64,000 nucleotides of DNA from Nemopilema nomurai (Eukaryota > Cnidaria > Scyphozoa > Rhizostomeae > Rhizostomatidae): assembly GCA_003864495.1 (NCBI GenBank), contig ML133436.1, positions 2,244,228-2,308,227 on the forward strand. Reading direction: 5' to 3'. The position numbers and the translations under genes are program-made. The notes beneath the pieces were generated by a model. It was not told where the DNA came from, ran no database searches, and was given only the letters and a program-made list of their open reading frames with translations. This document shows positions 26,015 through 47,800 of the stretch, piece by piece. Every line of letters begins with the position of its first letter. Within the stretch, counting starts at the first letter, position 1.

Positions 26015-26022
26015 CTTTTCAG

Positions 26023-27422
26023 TTTTCTTTGTTCACTTGACGATCACGATGAAAACAAATGCTTCCTATTGGCCTTATCTACCACCCTGCAGTTTATTGA
26101 TAAGGTGTACTTACCCCGCATTACCATGCATCCATTACTACTACTGTTGCATTGTCATAAGACCAATAGACACGAATCTTCCAATGACTAGACCCGAAGT
26201 AGTGGTTGACAAATATCTTGCTCAGAGCCAGAGTTGGGCGAGGGTAATAGGACCCTCTGGATCAGTGACAGCAATATTACCTTTCCAAAGCCACCTATCT
26301 AAAAGTTGGAATCTTGCTTCCTGGAAATGCAGGGGGGTCCAGCGTTGAAGTTTGCCACATCAACAAGCAAATGCATTTGTCGAAAATGGGCAACTCTTTT
26401 TTTGAACTAATAAACCAAAACGGCCAGTTTCAAGGCACCATCGAGAAAGCAATGCAGAACAGACAAACCAATAAACGATTCACTCATTGTGAATTTATAA
26501 CACTAATCTAGTCAACAATGTGGCGAAGATTAACTTACTCTGAATTTGGATTAATCAGATATGAAATATAATCTATACAAAATCTATCTATAGCTATCAA
26601 ATTATAAAAATAACTAAACACAATAAAATTGTCATTATCCGTGATCTAACTGAAGAGATTCAAAGACTATAAAATCACTAAAACCAAATACAATTCTGTT
26701 TTGATTATGAGTTTTTGAAGAATTCTGGGGATATTTCCTTCTTATCGTGCATGCGTGACTCAACCCTCTGTAAAAAGAATAACTTCTGTCAGTCATAATA
26801 TCAAAAATAAAAGATGAATTCGCATGAAGTCGAAGTTTCTAGAGACTTCTCTTGTACAAACATTGTGAGGAGTTATTCAGTTTCTTGTAACTTGCTGGAA
26901 ATAAATTTTCAACATTTCCAACATAAAGTTTTCAATACTTATGCATCAACGTTGTTTCAAATTTTTTTTTTATCTTCATTACATCAAGTATATTTCTCAC
27001 CTTAGCAATTAAGAAACATTTTCTGGTATTGATGATTAAGAATTGAAGGATTTATCAATATGTATAGTTTGTCAACTTTAAACAACAGCCAAAATAACAA
27101 TAAGCGACTTGTGCTCCACCATGCCTGAAAAGATTCTAAAATTTTGATTTTTAAAACGTTAATAGACCGCTTATCATTGTAACAACCACAATCTAAAGGC
27201 TTTAAAGGTTTTGCCTTTTAAAAAATGTGTATTGTACCAGATAAACGAGTGTTGAAAACATGGTATGATTTGAGGTCAACTTCTAAGAATAAGGTAAATT
27301 TAGCCACATTATTCATGATAGATGGCAATGCAATGTTAAGTGGAACATGAGTTTGGTTTTTCGCAATACGTGCTGAAGGCTCCTCAAAAGCTCAACAAAT
27401 TCTTCGTTTCTCTGTCAATGGC
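26023..27422. other. Intergenic between the MITE and the PBX last exon
   Basis: AT-rich sequence without a supported gene. The part adjoining 27423 would contain the PBX 3' untranslated region. Confidence 0.4.
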
Positions 27423-37979
<10,557 letters not shown>

Positions 37980-40204
37980 ATGCAATGCTGTTCTGAAGGT
38001 ATGGAGTCTGCATTTACAATATTTTTAGGATTTAATCTGTTCGCTTTCATTGCCTTGGTCAGTAGGGCGTTGTGGCTTCTTTTTTCACAAAAGATGGAAG
38101 CCTGCGAGAAGCGACCCGGACCGATAAAGACTATGGTTGTTATTGGCTCAGGTAAACAAAATATTTTTCCTTCTTTGCTTATACTCTATTGCTAATACTG
38201 TATCAATAGATTTCCCATTGATTTTACTTAACTTGTTACATTGTCAGAAATACATCATTAGCATATCATAAGGATCATTGATTTTGCAGTGCGAAAGGGA
38301 TTTTAAGCTAATTTTTTGCAATAAAATGTAGGCCAAAATTCCATGAACGAGTTCACACCTTGGTGGGGTTGTATCTAGATATGCACCAAAGCCATGCTTA
38401 GAATCTTAGATTAAAGATTACTACGATAATAAGACGCTTTGTGTTCGAATCTTAAATGCAGCATTTGCAAAATATTTAACGGCATAGGTATCAGAGAATG
38501 TAAAATCCTTGGATCCTTGTACTTATTGATTTATTTGTCTTTCGAATCTAAATGTCTCTAGTCCCCAGAGTCTGGTAGGCTTTTGTTGTGAGATAGAATT
38601 GTCTAATAGTTTATTGGCCCAGAAGCTGACTTTGCCTTTGAAACCTTAGCTCATGCACAAAGCCAGACTTCATTTTGATACTGTCTCAAAAATGATGTTT
38701 AATAAAAGAATGTCAAGTTTGTACTAGATAATTCTTAACAATTCATTTTATGCAAAAATTTGTAAGATCTAAAGAAATACCTCAGGAATTAAACTTGTCT
38801 ATTACAGAAGGGTTCATAGAAGAGCACTAGGGTTCATAGTTTTGAAATTTCCTTTGTCAGCTCAAAACATAGTAAAGCAGTGTAGATTGCAACGCTTCAT
38901 TTTCAGGTGGTCATACAATGGAAATTCTTGCACTTCTGGGAGGCCTATCTAACAAATTTTCACCTAAGGTTTATGTAATTGCTGATACAGATAAGAAGAG
39001 TCAGCACAAAGTGCTGGAGTTTGAGAAGTCAGCAAGTAAAAAATTTGAAAAGGAGTCAGAGGTATTTGTTTTTGTTGATTTTGAAAAGTCTCTCTTGTGA
39101 AAATTTAATAATTAGTGTGTTTGAAGACATGCTTAATTTGAGATCATGCCATAAAAATTGTGCTCAACTATGCAAAATCATGGAATTCTTTTTTGCCATG
39201 TAAGAATCAAAAATAATTTTTACAAAACGCCTTTTTTAATTGTATATATATTTGCATGTTTATGCACATTTTTCACTAAGTACCCATGTTAGCATTCTTT
39301 CATCGATATTACATACACAGTATAATATCAGTTTTTCCTTAATTAGTTTTTAAAAAACAGCTTTCTTCTAATCATAGGAAATTTGAACTTTCAAAGATGT
39401 TCTTTTAACAATAATGATCTTTGGTCATGTTGTTTGGTGAATGTTTACACTGACTGATAGCTGTTATTTAATGGATAGAAACACATGCAAGGCCATTTTC
39501 TGTTTCCAATTTTCAATGTTTTTCAGTTTACAATTAAAAAAATTCCAAGAAGCAGAGAAGTTGGTCAATCATACCTCACATCAGTAATATCAACAATTGT
39601 ATCATCACTTTCATCATTTCATTTGGTCCTCCAAGAGATGCCTGATTTGGTGAGCTTCATGATATTTTGGGTAATATCTGTATGATCCCTTCAATTTGTA
39701 TATCATTTTATCTTGGCATCATGAAGGTCTTTCTGACTTCTTTCCATAATCAACCTTCAAGCCGTAATAGAGATTATTGAAATATGTTATAACACCTTTC
39801 TATGATTTGAAAGTGATGATCAAAATCAGTTTGTGCTTCCAATTTTTTTAGATTTTGTGTAATGGTCCGGGAACATGCGTGCCAGTTTGTTTCTGTGGCT
39901 TCTTATTAAAGGTAAATATATAAAAATGGCTTATTGTCAAGTTTCAAAGCATAGTTTGTTCTTTCTTTTGTTGATTCAATGCCACGAACATGATTTGTGC
40001 TATTCAGTTAAACACATGTCTTTCTTTTTTCAGTTGATGATGGTGAAGGATGTTAAAATTGTATATGTTGAAAGTATCTGCCGAGTGAAATCTTTGTCAC
40101 TTTCTGCTAAAATTTTGTATTTCGTTGTTGATCGATTAATTGTTCAGTGGCCAGAGCTTTGTGAGAAGTATAGCAGAACTGTTTATCTAGGTCGTATTAT
40201 TTGA
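37980..40204 (+). CDS. ALG14: ALG14, membrane anchor subunit of UDP-GlcNAc transferase
   Basis: Five exons with matching phases give 226 residues: 37980-38151, 38907-39061, 39527-39649, 39852-39911 and 40034-40204. An N-terminal hydrophobic segment (FTIFLGFNLFAFIALVSRAL) anchors it in the ER membrane. Then come the family hallmarks GSGGHTMEILALLGGLS and YVIADTDKKS, a conserved KKIPRSREVGQSYLTSV stretch, the LCNGPGTCVP loop, IVYVESICRV, and the terminal IVQWPELCEKY...VYLGRII. ALG14 recruits cytosolic ALG13 to the ER. Together they add the second GlcNAc to dolichol-PP-GlcNAc, an early step of N-glycan synthesis. The length is close to the usual 216 or so. A second in-frame ATG at 38001 is an alternative start that keeps the membrane helix. 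Confidence 0.95.
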
Positions 40205-40483
40205 TCACTGTTTTCTGTAAAATTGTATTTAAAACTTATAAAAAGTAAGATAAATAGTTGATATACACAGATGTGATTTTTCTTTTGCCGTTCTTTCTAT
40301 ACTACTGTCTATGACTTGCAAGGCGAACCTTGTAAGATGAATGAACGAACCAGTATAATGCAGCATATGCTATGAGCTAGGATAGAAATAAAAAGGTAGG
40401 AGTAGGCGATGGAGTTTCGAAAAAGATTCAATGAACACAAGTGTTGCCTTAATTATCGTTTTATTTGATTCAAAGGATTAATT
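40205..40483. other. ALG14 3' flank
   Basis: AT-rich sequence after the ALG14 stop. It probably holds its 3' untranslated region. Nothing else is seen. Confidence 0.4.
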
Positions 40484-40690
40484 TTAATCACCATACGAAA
40501 TTATTGAAACTAATTCTTCATTGGAAAGGTTGTCTGAAAGCAATGTTGTTTTTGCGTTGCTGAGAAGACCATCTCTCTACAGACACATGTGGTATGAGCG
40601 GCAATGCAGCAAGAAATGTTTCGTTTCCTCATCCCCATCGCTTTTAGGACAGACCGAGTTGTCGAGAATATGTCATTAAAATTTTGCCTT
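40484..40690 (-). pseudogene. Degenerate 3' end of a non-LTR retrotransposon reverse transcriptase
   Basis: On the minus strand one frame reads LDNSVCPKSDGDEETKHFLL then HCRSYH, followed after an in-frame stop by NEELVSIISYGD and a final stop. Cys-x-Asp/Glu-rich-ETxHFLLHC is the zinc-binding tail (zf-RVT type) that follows the reverse transcriptase in many LINEs, and the YGD end is also typical. The internal stop, stops just upstream and absence of the polymerase core make this a dead 5'-truncated copy, as LINE insertion commonly leaves. Confidence 0.7.
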
Positions 40691-40964
40691 ACTTTTGAAA
40701 AGCTAGGATCCTTTGACATAGCCTGCAACAGCTGGTAGATCATCTATTTTTGCTTGGTTTCATAAGCAACGCCGCTTTGTAGGTGTCGATATCAGTAGAA
40801 CCAAGTGCAGCAAATATAAGCCACAGTGAATGGGTGATACCTTGTCACCTCTGTTCAAAATAGACTTCCTTTTTTGGTACTTGTCCTAAACGTTATAGTT
40901 TACCTTCTCGATATCCATCTTGAAGCTGCGAACAGCATTAACAATGCTATATATTAAAGATAAA

Positions 40965-40977
40965 GGGGGGGGGGGGG
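40965..40977. repeat. G13 homopolymer
   Basis: Thirteen consecutive G in otherwise AT-rich intergenic DNA. The length may be a sequencing or assembly estimate. Confidence 0.9.
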
Positions 40978-41080
40978 CTTCAAATCTTCTGCAATGAAAG
41001 CTTTCGCGGTAAACCTGAAACTTAATTCTACCAGGCACATTCTACTAGTGACTTGAGTGTGTGCAACGCCTTTTTCATGG

Positions 41081-41281
41081 CTAGTGTATGCCCATTGAAA
41101 TTTTAACGCCATTTTCACAGCTTATATCAAACGCACCCTTCTCAGTTCTCCTTGAATTGAAATGAATTGAAACTTCGCTGGGTAGCTTGAAGACATCCAG
41201 ATTGGTTCTTGTGAGTGGCGCATTTTTAAATGTCTCAAGCATCTTACACTTTGCAGAAGTTAAGACGCCCACTTTTACGCC
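41081..41281 (-). CDS. Possible terminal exon of an unrecognised gene
   Basis: A minus-strand frame of 66 codons follows an acceptor (ATTTGTAG) and ends at TAG. It reads GVKVGVLTSAKCKMLETF near its start and ENGVKISMGIH at its end. I do not recognise the family. No upstream exon could be found, and the GAPVD1 start lies in the way on the other strand. It may be chance or part of decayed mobile DNA, like the LINE tail next to it. Confidence 0.2.
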   Translation of the reverse strand, partial: GVKVGVLTSAKCKMLETFKNAPLTRTNLDVFKLPSEVSIHFNSRRTEKGAFDISCENGVKISMGIH

Positions 41282-41890
41282 CTACAAATAAGTTCCCATC
41301 GTTATTGCTCTCAAACTAGCAAAATTCATGTTCGTGGCCCACTAAATGGTTTTGAAACTGAAAAATCAAAGAGCATGAGGTAACACCACGGCTTTTGATT
41401 AATAAAAAGTGCTCAAGTCACCAGATTGCTAAAAAACGAGCTTTCTTTGAAAGCAAGAAGAATAAAGCCAGTGCACTTATCCTCAGTTATCCGATCATCG
41501 TTTCTCCCAACATCAAAATTTGTTACTATATAAGCCTTTCGTAAACCGATTCTCGATTGAACAAATGAAATATCCATAAATTCAACTAAAACATCAAATC
41601 AAATACATCGATTTGCACGTTCGTGTTCACAATATCCCAAACTTGTTCAAGGAAATTTAACGGAAATTGGATATCAATGAGATCTGACTTTTTCACGATC
41701 ACCATTTATAGACTTGTGGACTATGCTATGGACTTGGTCCTTTTATCATCTTTCAATTTCGTCCCACTCGGTAACATCTCGAGTTCCACACGAAATATCG
41801 AGGAAAGGGCGTTCCCTATGTTCCAAGCCTCGTTCACAGGACTATTTCTCGAATGAAATCAAGATCAGAACAGGAAAACAACTGCCCATC
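41282..41890. promoter_or_regulatory. GAPVD1 upstream region
   Basis: The frame of GAPVD1 exon 1 stays open upstream of the chosen ATG to about 41714, with a further in-frame ATG at 41720. The upstream residues are unlike the family N-terminus, so this is more likely 5' untranslated sequence plus promoter. No specific elements were identified. Confidence 0.4.
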
Positions 41891-44800
41891 ATGGCAGACT
41901 CAGGTGTGGATGGGTTTTCTGTAAAACTGTATACGTTACAGAAACGACTGAAGGGAGAAAGACTTTTCATTCGACAGGACAAGGATATTATACGATCATT
42001 AAACGACAGTGTCGGCGAAACGTGCAAGAATGTTTATCACTTGGCATGGATGACCCGGCAACATTGGAGGAATTTGGACCGTCTGGTTTCTGGGAGAAAG
42101 GTTTTCCCATCAGAATGCACCCAGACATCAATTGTGATTGAAAATGTCATTTTTGAAGATGCTTCAAAGCATCTGGGATACCAAGATGCAAAATATGGCG
42201 AATTTCTAGCATCCTTGAGATCAAATCCAAGGCTTGTCGCTTTAGTTTTAAATTGCGCAACCAACCACGGTGTCGATATAAGTGGTATAACAAGACTTCT
42301 ACTTTGCTGCTTGTACGGTAGCTGCATTTTAAAGGAAGATGAAAAGCATGCCCTGTCAGTTCTCAAGCATCTTATAGAGATCCAAGTTTCTACTGCTGAT
42401 GACGTGCTTCAATATTTCTGCAGTCCCAAAAGTTCGCAACATGCTTTTAATTTGGTGCTCAGACAATACTCGGAGTTGCTTTTTACATCAAAGCTTTATC
42501 TCACTGCTTCGCTGCACGGCGCTGTTATGCAAATAATTGTAGATGATTTGTTTTATTTAGACCTTGAAATAAGTCATGTTCTGAACAGGCTTCCTCCAAA
42601 GCTTATCAGGCAAAAGTTTGGAGATCCTGGTACACCAAAAGCAAACAAAAAAATGGCAGAATACATTGAAATATCACAAAACTGTCTCATCAACCTTTGT
42701 TCCAAATTTTTAAAGAGCCTTAGAGACAAGATTTACTGTTTTCCTACGAGTTTGAGGTGGATTTTGCAGGAACTACAGGCCACTTTGAAGCAGAAACTGA
42801 ACTATGATGAAAAAAAGGCAAAAGCTCTACTTGGTCATGTGCTCATGCACTATTTCATTTGCCCTGCTATTGTAAATCCAGAACCATTTGGAATTAACTC
42901 TGATGCGTTTATCAGTGAGGTTGCAAGGTATAACCTTGCTCAAGTTGCTGGGCTTCTCAGCTCAATGGCTTTATCAGACCTTGGGATGAAAGATGTGAAA
43001 GTCCAGAAACTACTGGAAAAGCTTGAGTCTGTAAGATAATGTTTCTTTTAAGTATATCTGAATTAAAGCACTTACCAGATTTGTTGAGGTGCTGGTGCAG
43101 AGTTAATGTAGCTTTGACACTGTCCCTCTTATTACAACTGATGCTTGGTGTAAACAAGTAGAATCCAAATAGCTGCATGTGTGTGTTTGCCTGTAGGGGG
43201 GAGGGGCAGTGAAACTTGTATCAAAATTCTAGAAACAACATTTCCATGTTTGACTTTGAAAGTCTTCCAACCCTTAGGGTGTTATATCAGCTTTGGTGGA
43301 TGCTATTTTGCAAGATGCTGAAAAGCTAAATCCTCTGTCCGAAAAGGAGACTGTGGCAGGATTGCATGCTAATGCAGCATTGATGACAGAGAAAGAACTA
43401 AAGGCATTGGTAATGACTATTTGTTTTTGGCAAATTATTGCACTAACTAAAATTTTATTTATTGGCTGGAACTTTCAGTAAATTTTCAGTAAATCTAGAT
43501 TATGCTAGATTTTTAGTGTATATTGTCTTCTTTGCTATGATTTTGGCATGATTGAGAATGGAATCCATTGTGCATTCTTGAATCCAAATTGAATCTGATC
43601 CGCCAGGTCCCGTGTAAACGCAAAGCCTCTCGGTGTAAACAGGCCCTTGAACTTCAATTTTTAGTTAGCTTGCTTTTATAGTTATTAGTGTTAAGTATGC
43701 TGTCATTAAATGAACTAATGAGAACAACAGAAAGTGGATTGCTGTATTATGGGTGTTCAAGTTATACTGGTTATGTTAACTATACTTGCAAAATCTATTG
43801 AGCATGGCAGAACATTTATTTCACCATCCATAATTCAACTTGACCTCAATGATCAGGTTCACTTCATGAAGAAGGCTGCAAGTGAGAATTATGCAGATCT
43901 GAAGGAAAATGGCATTCATGAATTGCTAGAACTACTTCCACCAATACCAAGAAGATGGACTAAACAGAAGGGGATATCCCAGAGAAGTGCAACATCATTA
44001 CCGATTGCGATGCAGTTAAAGGCAAACCCAGAACTGATGAAACCAGTGCCATCACCTAGAACGAACAAAAACAAAACAAAGAAGACAACTAGTATGTACT
44101 CTCCACAAATCGATATTCAGTCACTTGCAACCTTGGGTGAGGATCAAGAAGATGTAAGTTTCAACTGTCATTCAGAATTTTCCTTGAATCAAGCTTTCAT
44201 TCGACTGTCCTTTTTGTCAATTAAGACCCTCTTCCTAGTGATTTCCAGTTCCTTGTTGTGAGACCAGTATAATGTAGCATTTGATGAAAAAAGTTTCTCT
44301 AAAAACAGTTGTGTTCTATAAACATCTGTGATGTTACGATTTGAACTGTTTTTTTCATTTTCATTGTTTGATTTCAGTTACTCTGTGATTAAGTTTGCAT
44401 GACTATGTATATAATTAAAACTTCATGAATATGAAAACTTGTAGTATTGTTTTCAAAGCAGAATTTAACCCTTTCATCTAATTCATAAATTTTATTTTAC
44501 ATTAAACAGTTGCTGCTATGAAAATTCTACTTCTCAATTTAATTTATGATTGATTTTTAATTTTATTTTGTGTTGCATTTGTTATGTAGCAGAAACCACA
44601 GAATGATAAGGAAGAATATGAGGACATATTGAAAGACCTTCAAGATATGATTGAAAAGGATGAGGCTGTTCTTGTCATAAATTTCACTCTTGATTATGAA
44701 ATGCCTGGGCTCTTGCCTGAAGAAAAGGTAATTTATAATAGTTTTGATATCTCATTCAAACTGAATCTGTAATAATGGTATGTGCAGTTATTTTTAAGTT

Positions 44801-47800
44801 TTGGAAATGGCTGTTTGGCTGTTAAGAACAAACTTCATATTCCAGCTGTTGTAAGGTATGGGGACAGGAAATGTTAAAGAATTCTGCGATGTAAACCATG
44901 AATTCAATTGAGCATATTTATAATTGCAAAACATTTAACTGGGGATTGCATCAAGTGGTATAGCCTAGTACACAAGCTAGAAGTACAAAAGGAGAAGCCC
45001 CTTTTTGGATTAGGGATCTGTGCTGATTCGATGCTTCGTTCGGTTAAAAAAAGCTCTTGTTATTCTGAAAACTAACATCACATTAGCTGTCCCTCTCATT
45101 TCTTCACCGTTTCTTTTTGCTGTTAATCTCTTCCATTTATTTAAGGTCTTGGGTATCAAAGACAATGTTGTTGAAAGTACCCCTATAGACAGTGCTGACG
45201 TCGAAGAAGAGAGGCAGCGAAGAGCTTCTAGTATGATAAAGGCAATGAAAGACCTGGAAGGCTTGAACTTTCATTCATCTGTTAACGAAGAAGCGTCTTC
45301 AAGTAAAGATGATTTAGATGCAAGTAGCTGTTTGGAGACGAATCTTTCTGCAGTCAGCACACCGCAGAGCACACCAAACGCTAGTTCTGTTGATTACACA
45401 GCTAGCATTGGGAACGTTGAAGACGTTTTCGGTGAAATGAACAGAACTGGAAACTCGCTAACAGATGATTCTTTGCACCAAAGTGATGGCTGGCCAGTTT
45501 CAACCCCCACCCACGAAGCCCACAATGAATCAAAGACAAATCATGATATGTTGATTGCGTTCGATGATACAGATGTGTCCCATAATGCGGCCGTTGTCTC
45601 CCAAAAAACACCGGTGCATGCTCCACAGCAAGAGAATACAAGTTTGCTAGATTTGTCGCCTACAAGCTGCAGTGCACTTTTTGACTTTCCTGCGCAGTCT
45701 TCTGACAAATTTTTAGATTCGAAATCCGCAACATTAGGCCCTATTGGAAGCACCCCTAAACCTCCATCATTGGAAGCACCCCTAAACCGCCAAACAGCTA
45801 GTCTCGGAAGAAATGCTGCCCCCATACCGACCGATAAACGAGGTAGTTATGCATCGTCGGGAAGTTTATTAGGAGGCCTGAACACCATTCTTCAGCAGCC
45901 CTCTCGAACTCTAAGCAGCTCCTTTGCGTTGAAGGGCGACGAACCTATTGCAGAAGAAGAAAATGTTGGATGCTCCTTGGAAAACAGCATGGAGGTCGGT
46001 GAAGATGCTGTCCTTGCGGAGCAAAGTGGTGGGAGTCAGGATGGCGACGAAGGAGAAAAGGCTGAAACTTCACAGGTACGAAAAGAGTGTGCTTCAAATT
46101 CCTCCTCAGTGGATTCAGACTTAGACTCCGCAAGCAACAGAAGCAAAGAAGACGGCGAGAAGAAGGGCTACAATAGTCCAGCTATGAAGCGTACAGGCAG
46201 GGGGATTATGTCGTGTGTTTTGGATACCAAAAGTGAGACTATGAAACAAATGAAAAAGGAAATGGCAGAGCAGGAGAAAAGAGACCGGAAAAAGTCGTCC
46301 AGTGCTTGGTTTAAAGGGAAACTCGCGACAGGTAAAGAGAAAATCAAGTCTGTCAAGAATCGATCGAAAAGTGACGGTCAAGCTGCACGGAAAGGAGAAC
46401 GGCTGGTGAAAGGAGAACGGAATTTCACGGCACCAGAGTCGCAGCTGAAACCGCACTCTGATCAAGAAGTGCAACAAACGTCAGCCCCACAAACAACATC
46501 GAAGTCATCAAATGGTTCGTTTCAATTATTTCTATTTTGGCAACTTTGCATGGACTTCATCGTCTGTCAAGATTTGGGTCTGGCTTTGTTCTGTGCAACC
46601 TTTTTTTCTTGTGCTAAAATTTACCATTTATGGTTTGGACTGATTGCTCGGTTGTATTTTCGTAATTATTTATGGCTATTTGATCATCAATAGCTAGAAA
46701 TAGCGGAGCCAGTTTTTGCAGACTTGAAATATTTTTTCGATCGACTCTCCACAGAGTATGCAACCATCGGAAAAAGCCGACAATTTTCAATGTTTGCGAA
46801 GTTGAATTTACAAGCATACAACCTAGCAAAGTACTTCATAGTGGTCTCTTCCAAAGCATGGCTTTTCCAATTGTTAATTGGCGTGCTTTTGTTGATAATT
46901 TATCCTCCCACTCTCTCACCATTAACAAAGGCAATCTGCCATTGTATGATGACTTCTCTGATGACCTGTCATTGTATGATGACTTCTTCTTTTTTTGAAG
47001 ATGCTCCCTACCTCCTTGTTGTTAGTAGGCTTTTTGTGGTATCTGCTTGCACCCATCCCCTTCACACTACAATCAAATTGATTATTCACTCTATTGTGTT
47101 TCAGTTATTGAGGAAATCTTAAACAAATACCGTGGAATATCTCCGAAAACGGCGGGGTTGATGGAGGACGACAACGGAAATGATGACGTAGCTGTTAATC
47201 AAAACATTGAGTTTGACGACGAGTTCAAGTTTGAAGATGCGAAGAGGAAGCTAAGGATCGTTCTTTGCATGGCGGATAGGAGCAATTTTCCAGGGTTTGT
47301 GGAAGCTGCTCATAAATCATTGCAAATTTCTTCAATATTTAGTTTAATGGTGCGCCACCAAGTTGCTGTGTGATATTACCATTGCTTATATCACTGCCAT
47401 CTATGAGAGACTTTCTTGCAGCTTTAATGTAAACTTTTTACTGTGTCTTCAATGGTATAATAATGATTGGGGCACGCAGCACTAAAGACAGTTGAAGTTG
47501 TCAAAGGTGATTTTCTCCATCGTCATAGTTAGTGACACAGCAATTAGGCCTTCGAGCTAGCATTCAAAAGCATCCATTGCTCTGCGAGCTAGTTAAGTAT
47601 GTTGGTGATTAATCATAAGGTGAATTCGCCTTTTAGAGAAGCTTCGAGTTGCTTCAACCTGTTGATGACGTTTTTGCAAGCCCAGTTGGCTGAGGCAATC
47701 AATTTGCAGGACAGATCGGTAGTTGCGCAGCTGCACGAGACGCTGCGGAGCATACGGCAATTGCCACACGGAAGGTTGGTTGTAGTAAATTTCTGTAAGC

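Noticed and set aside
25285..26191. Overlapping 155- and 166-codon plus-strand frames
   Set aside because: Low-complexity Phe/Leu/Ser-rich readings of T-rich DNA that run into the hAT MITE; no family pattern.
46121..46477. 118-codon minus-strand frame
   Set aside because: Antisense of the Ser/Lys-rich GAPVD1 linker exon.
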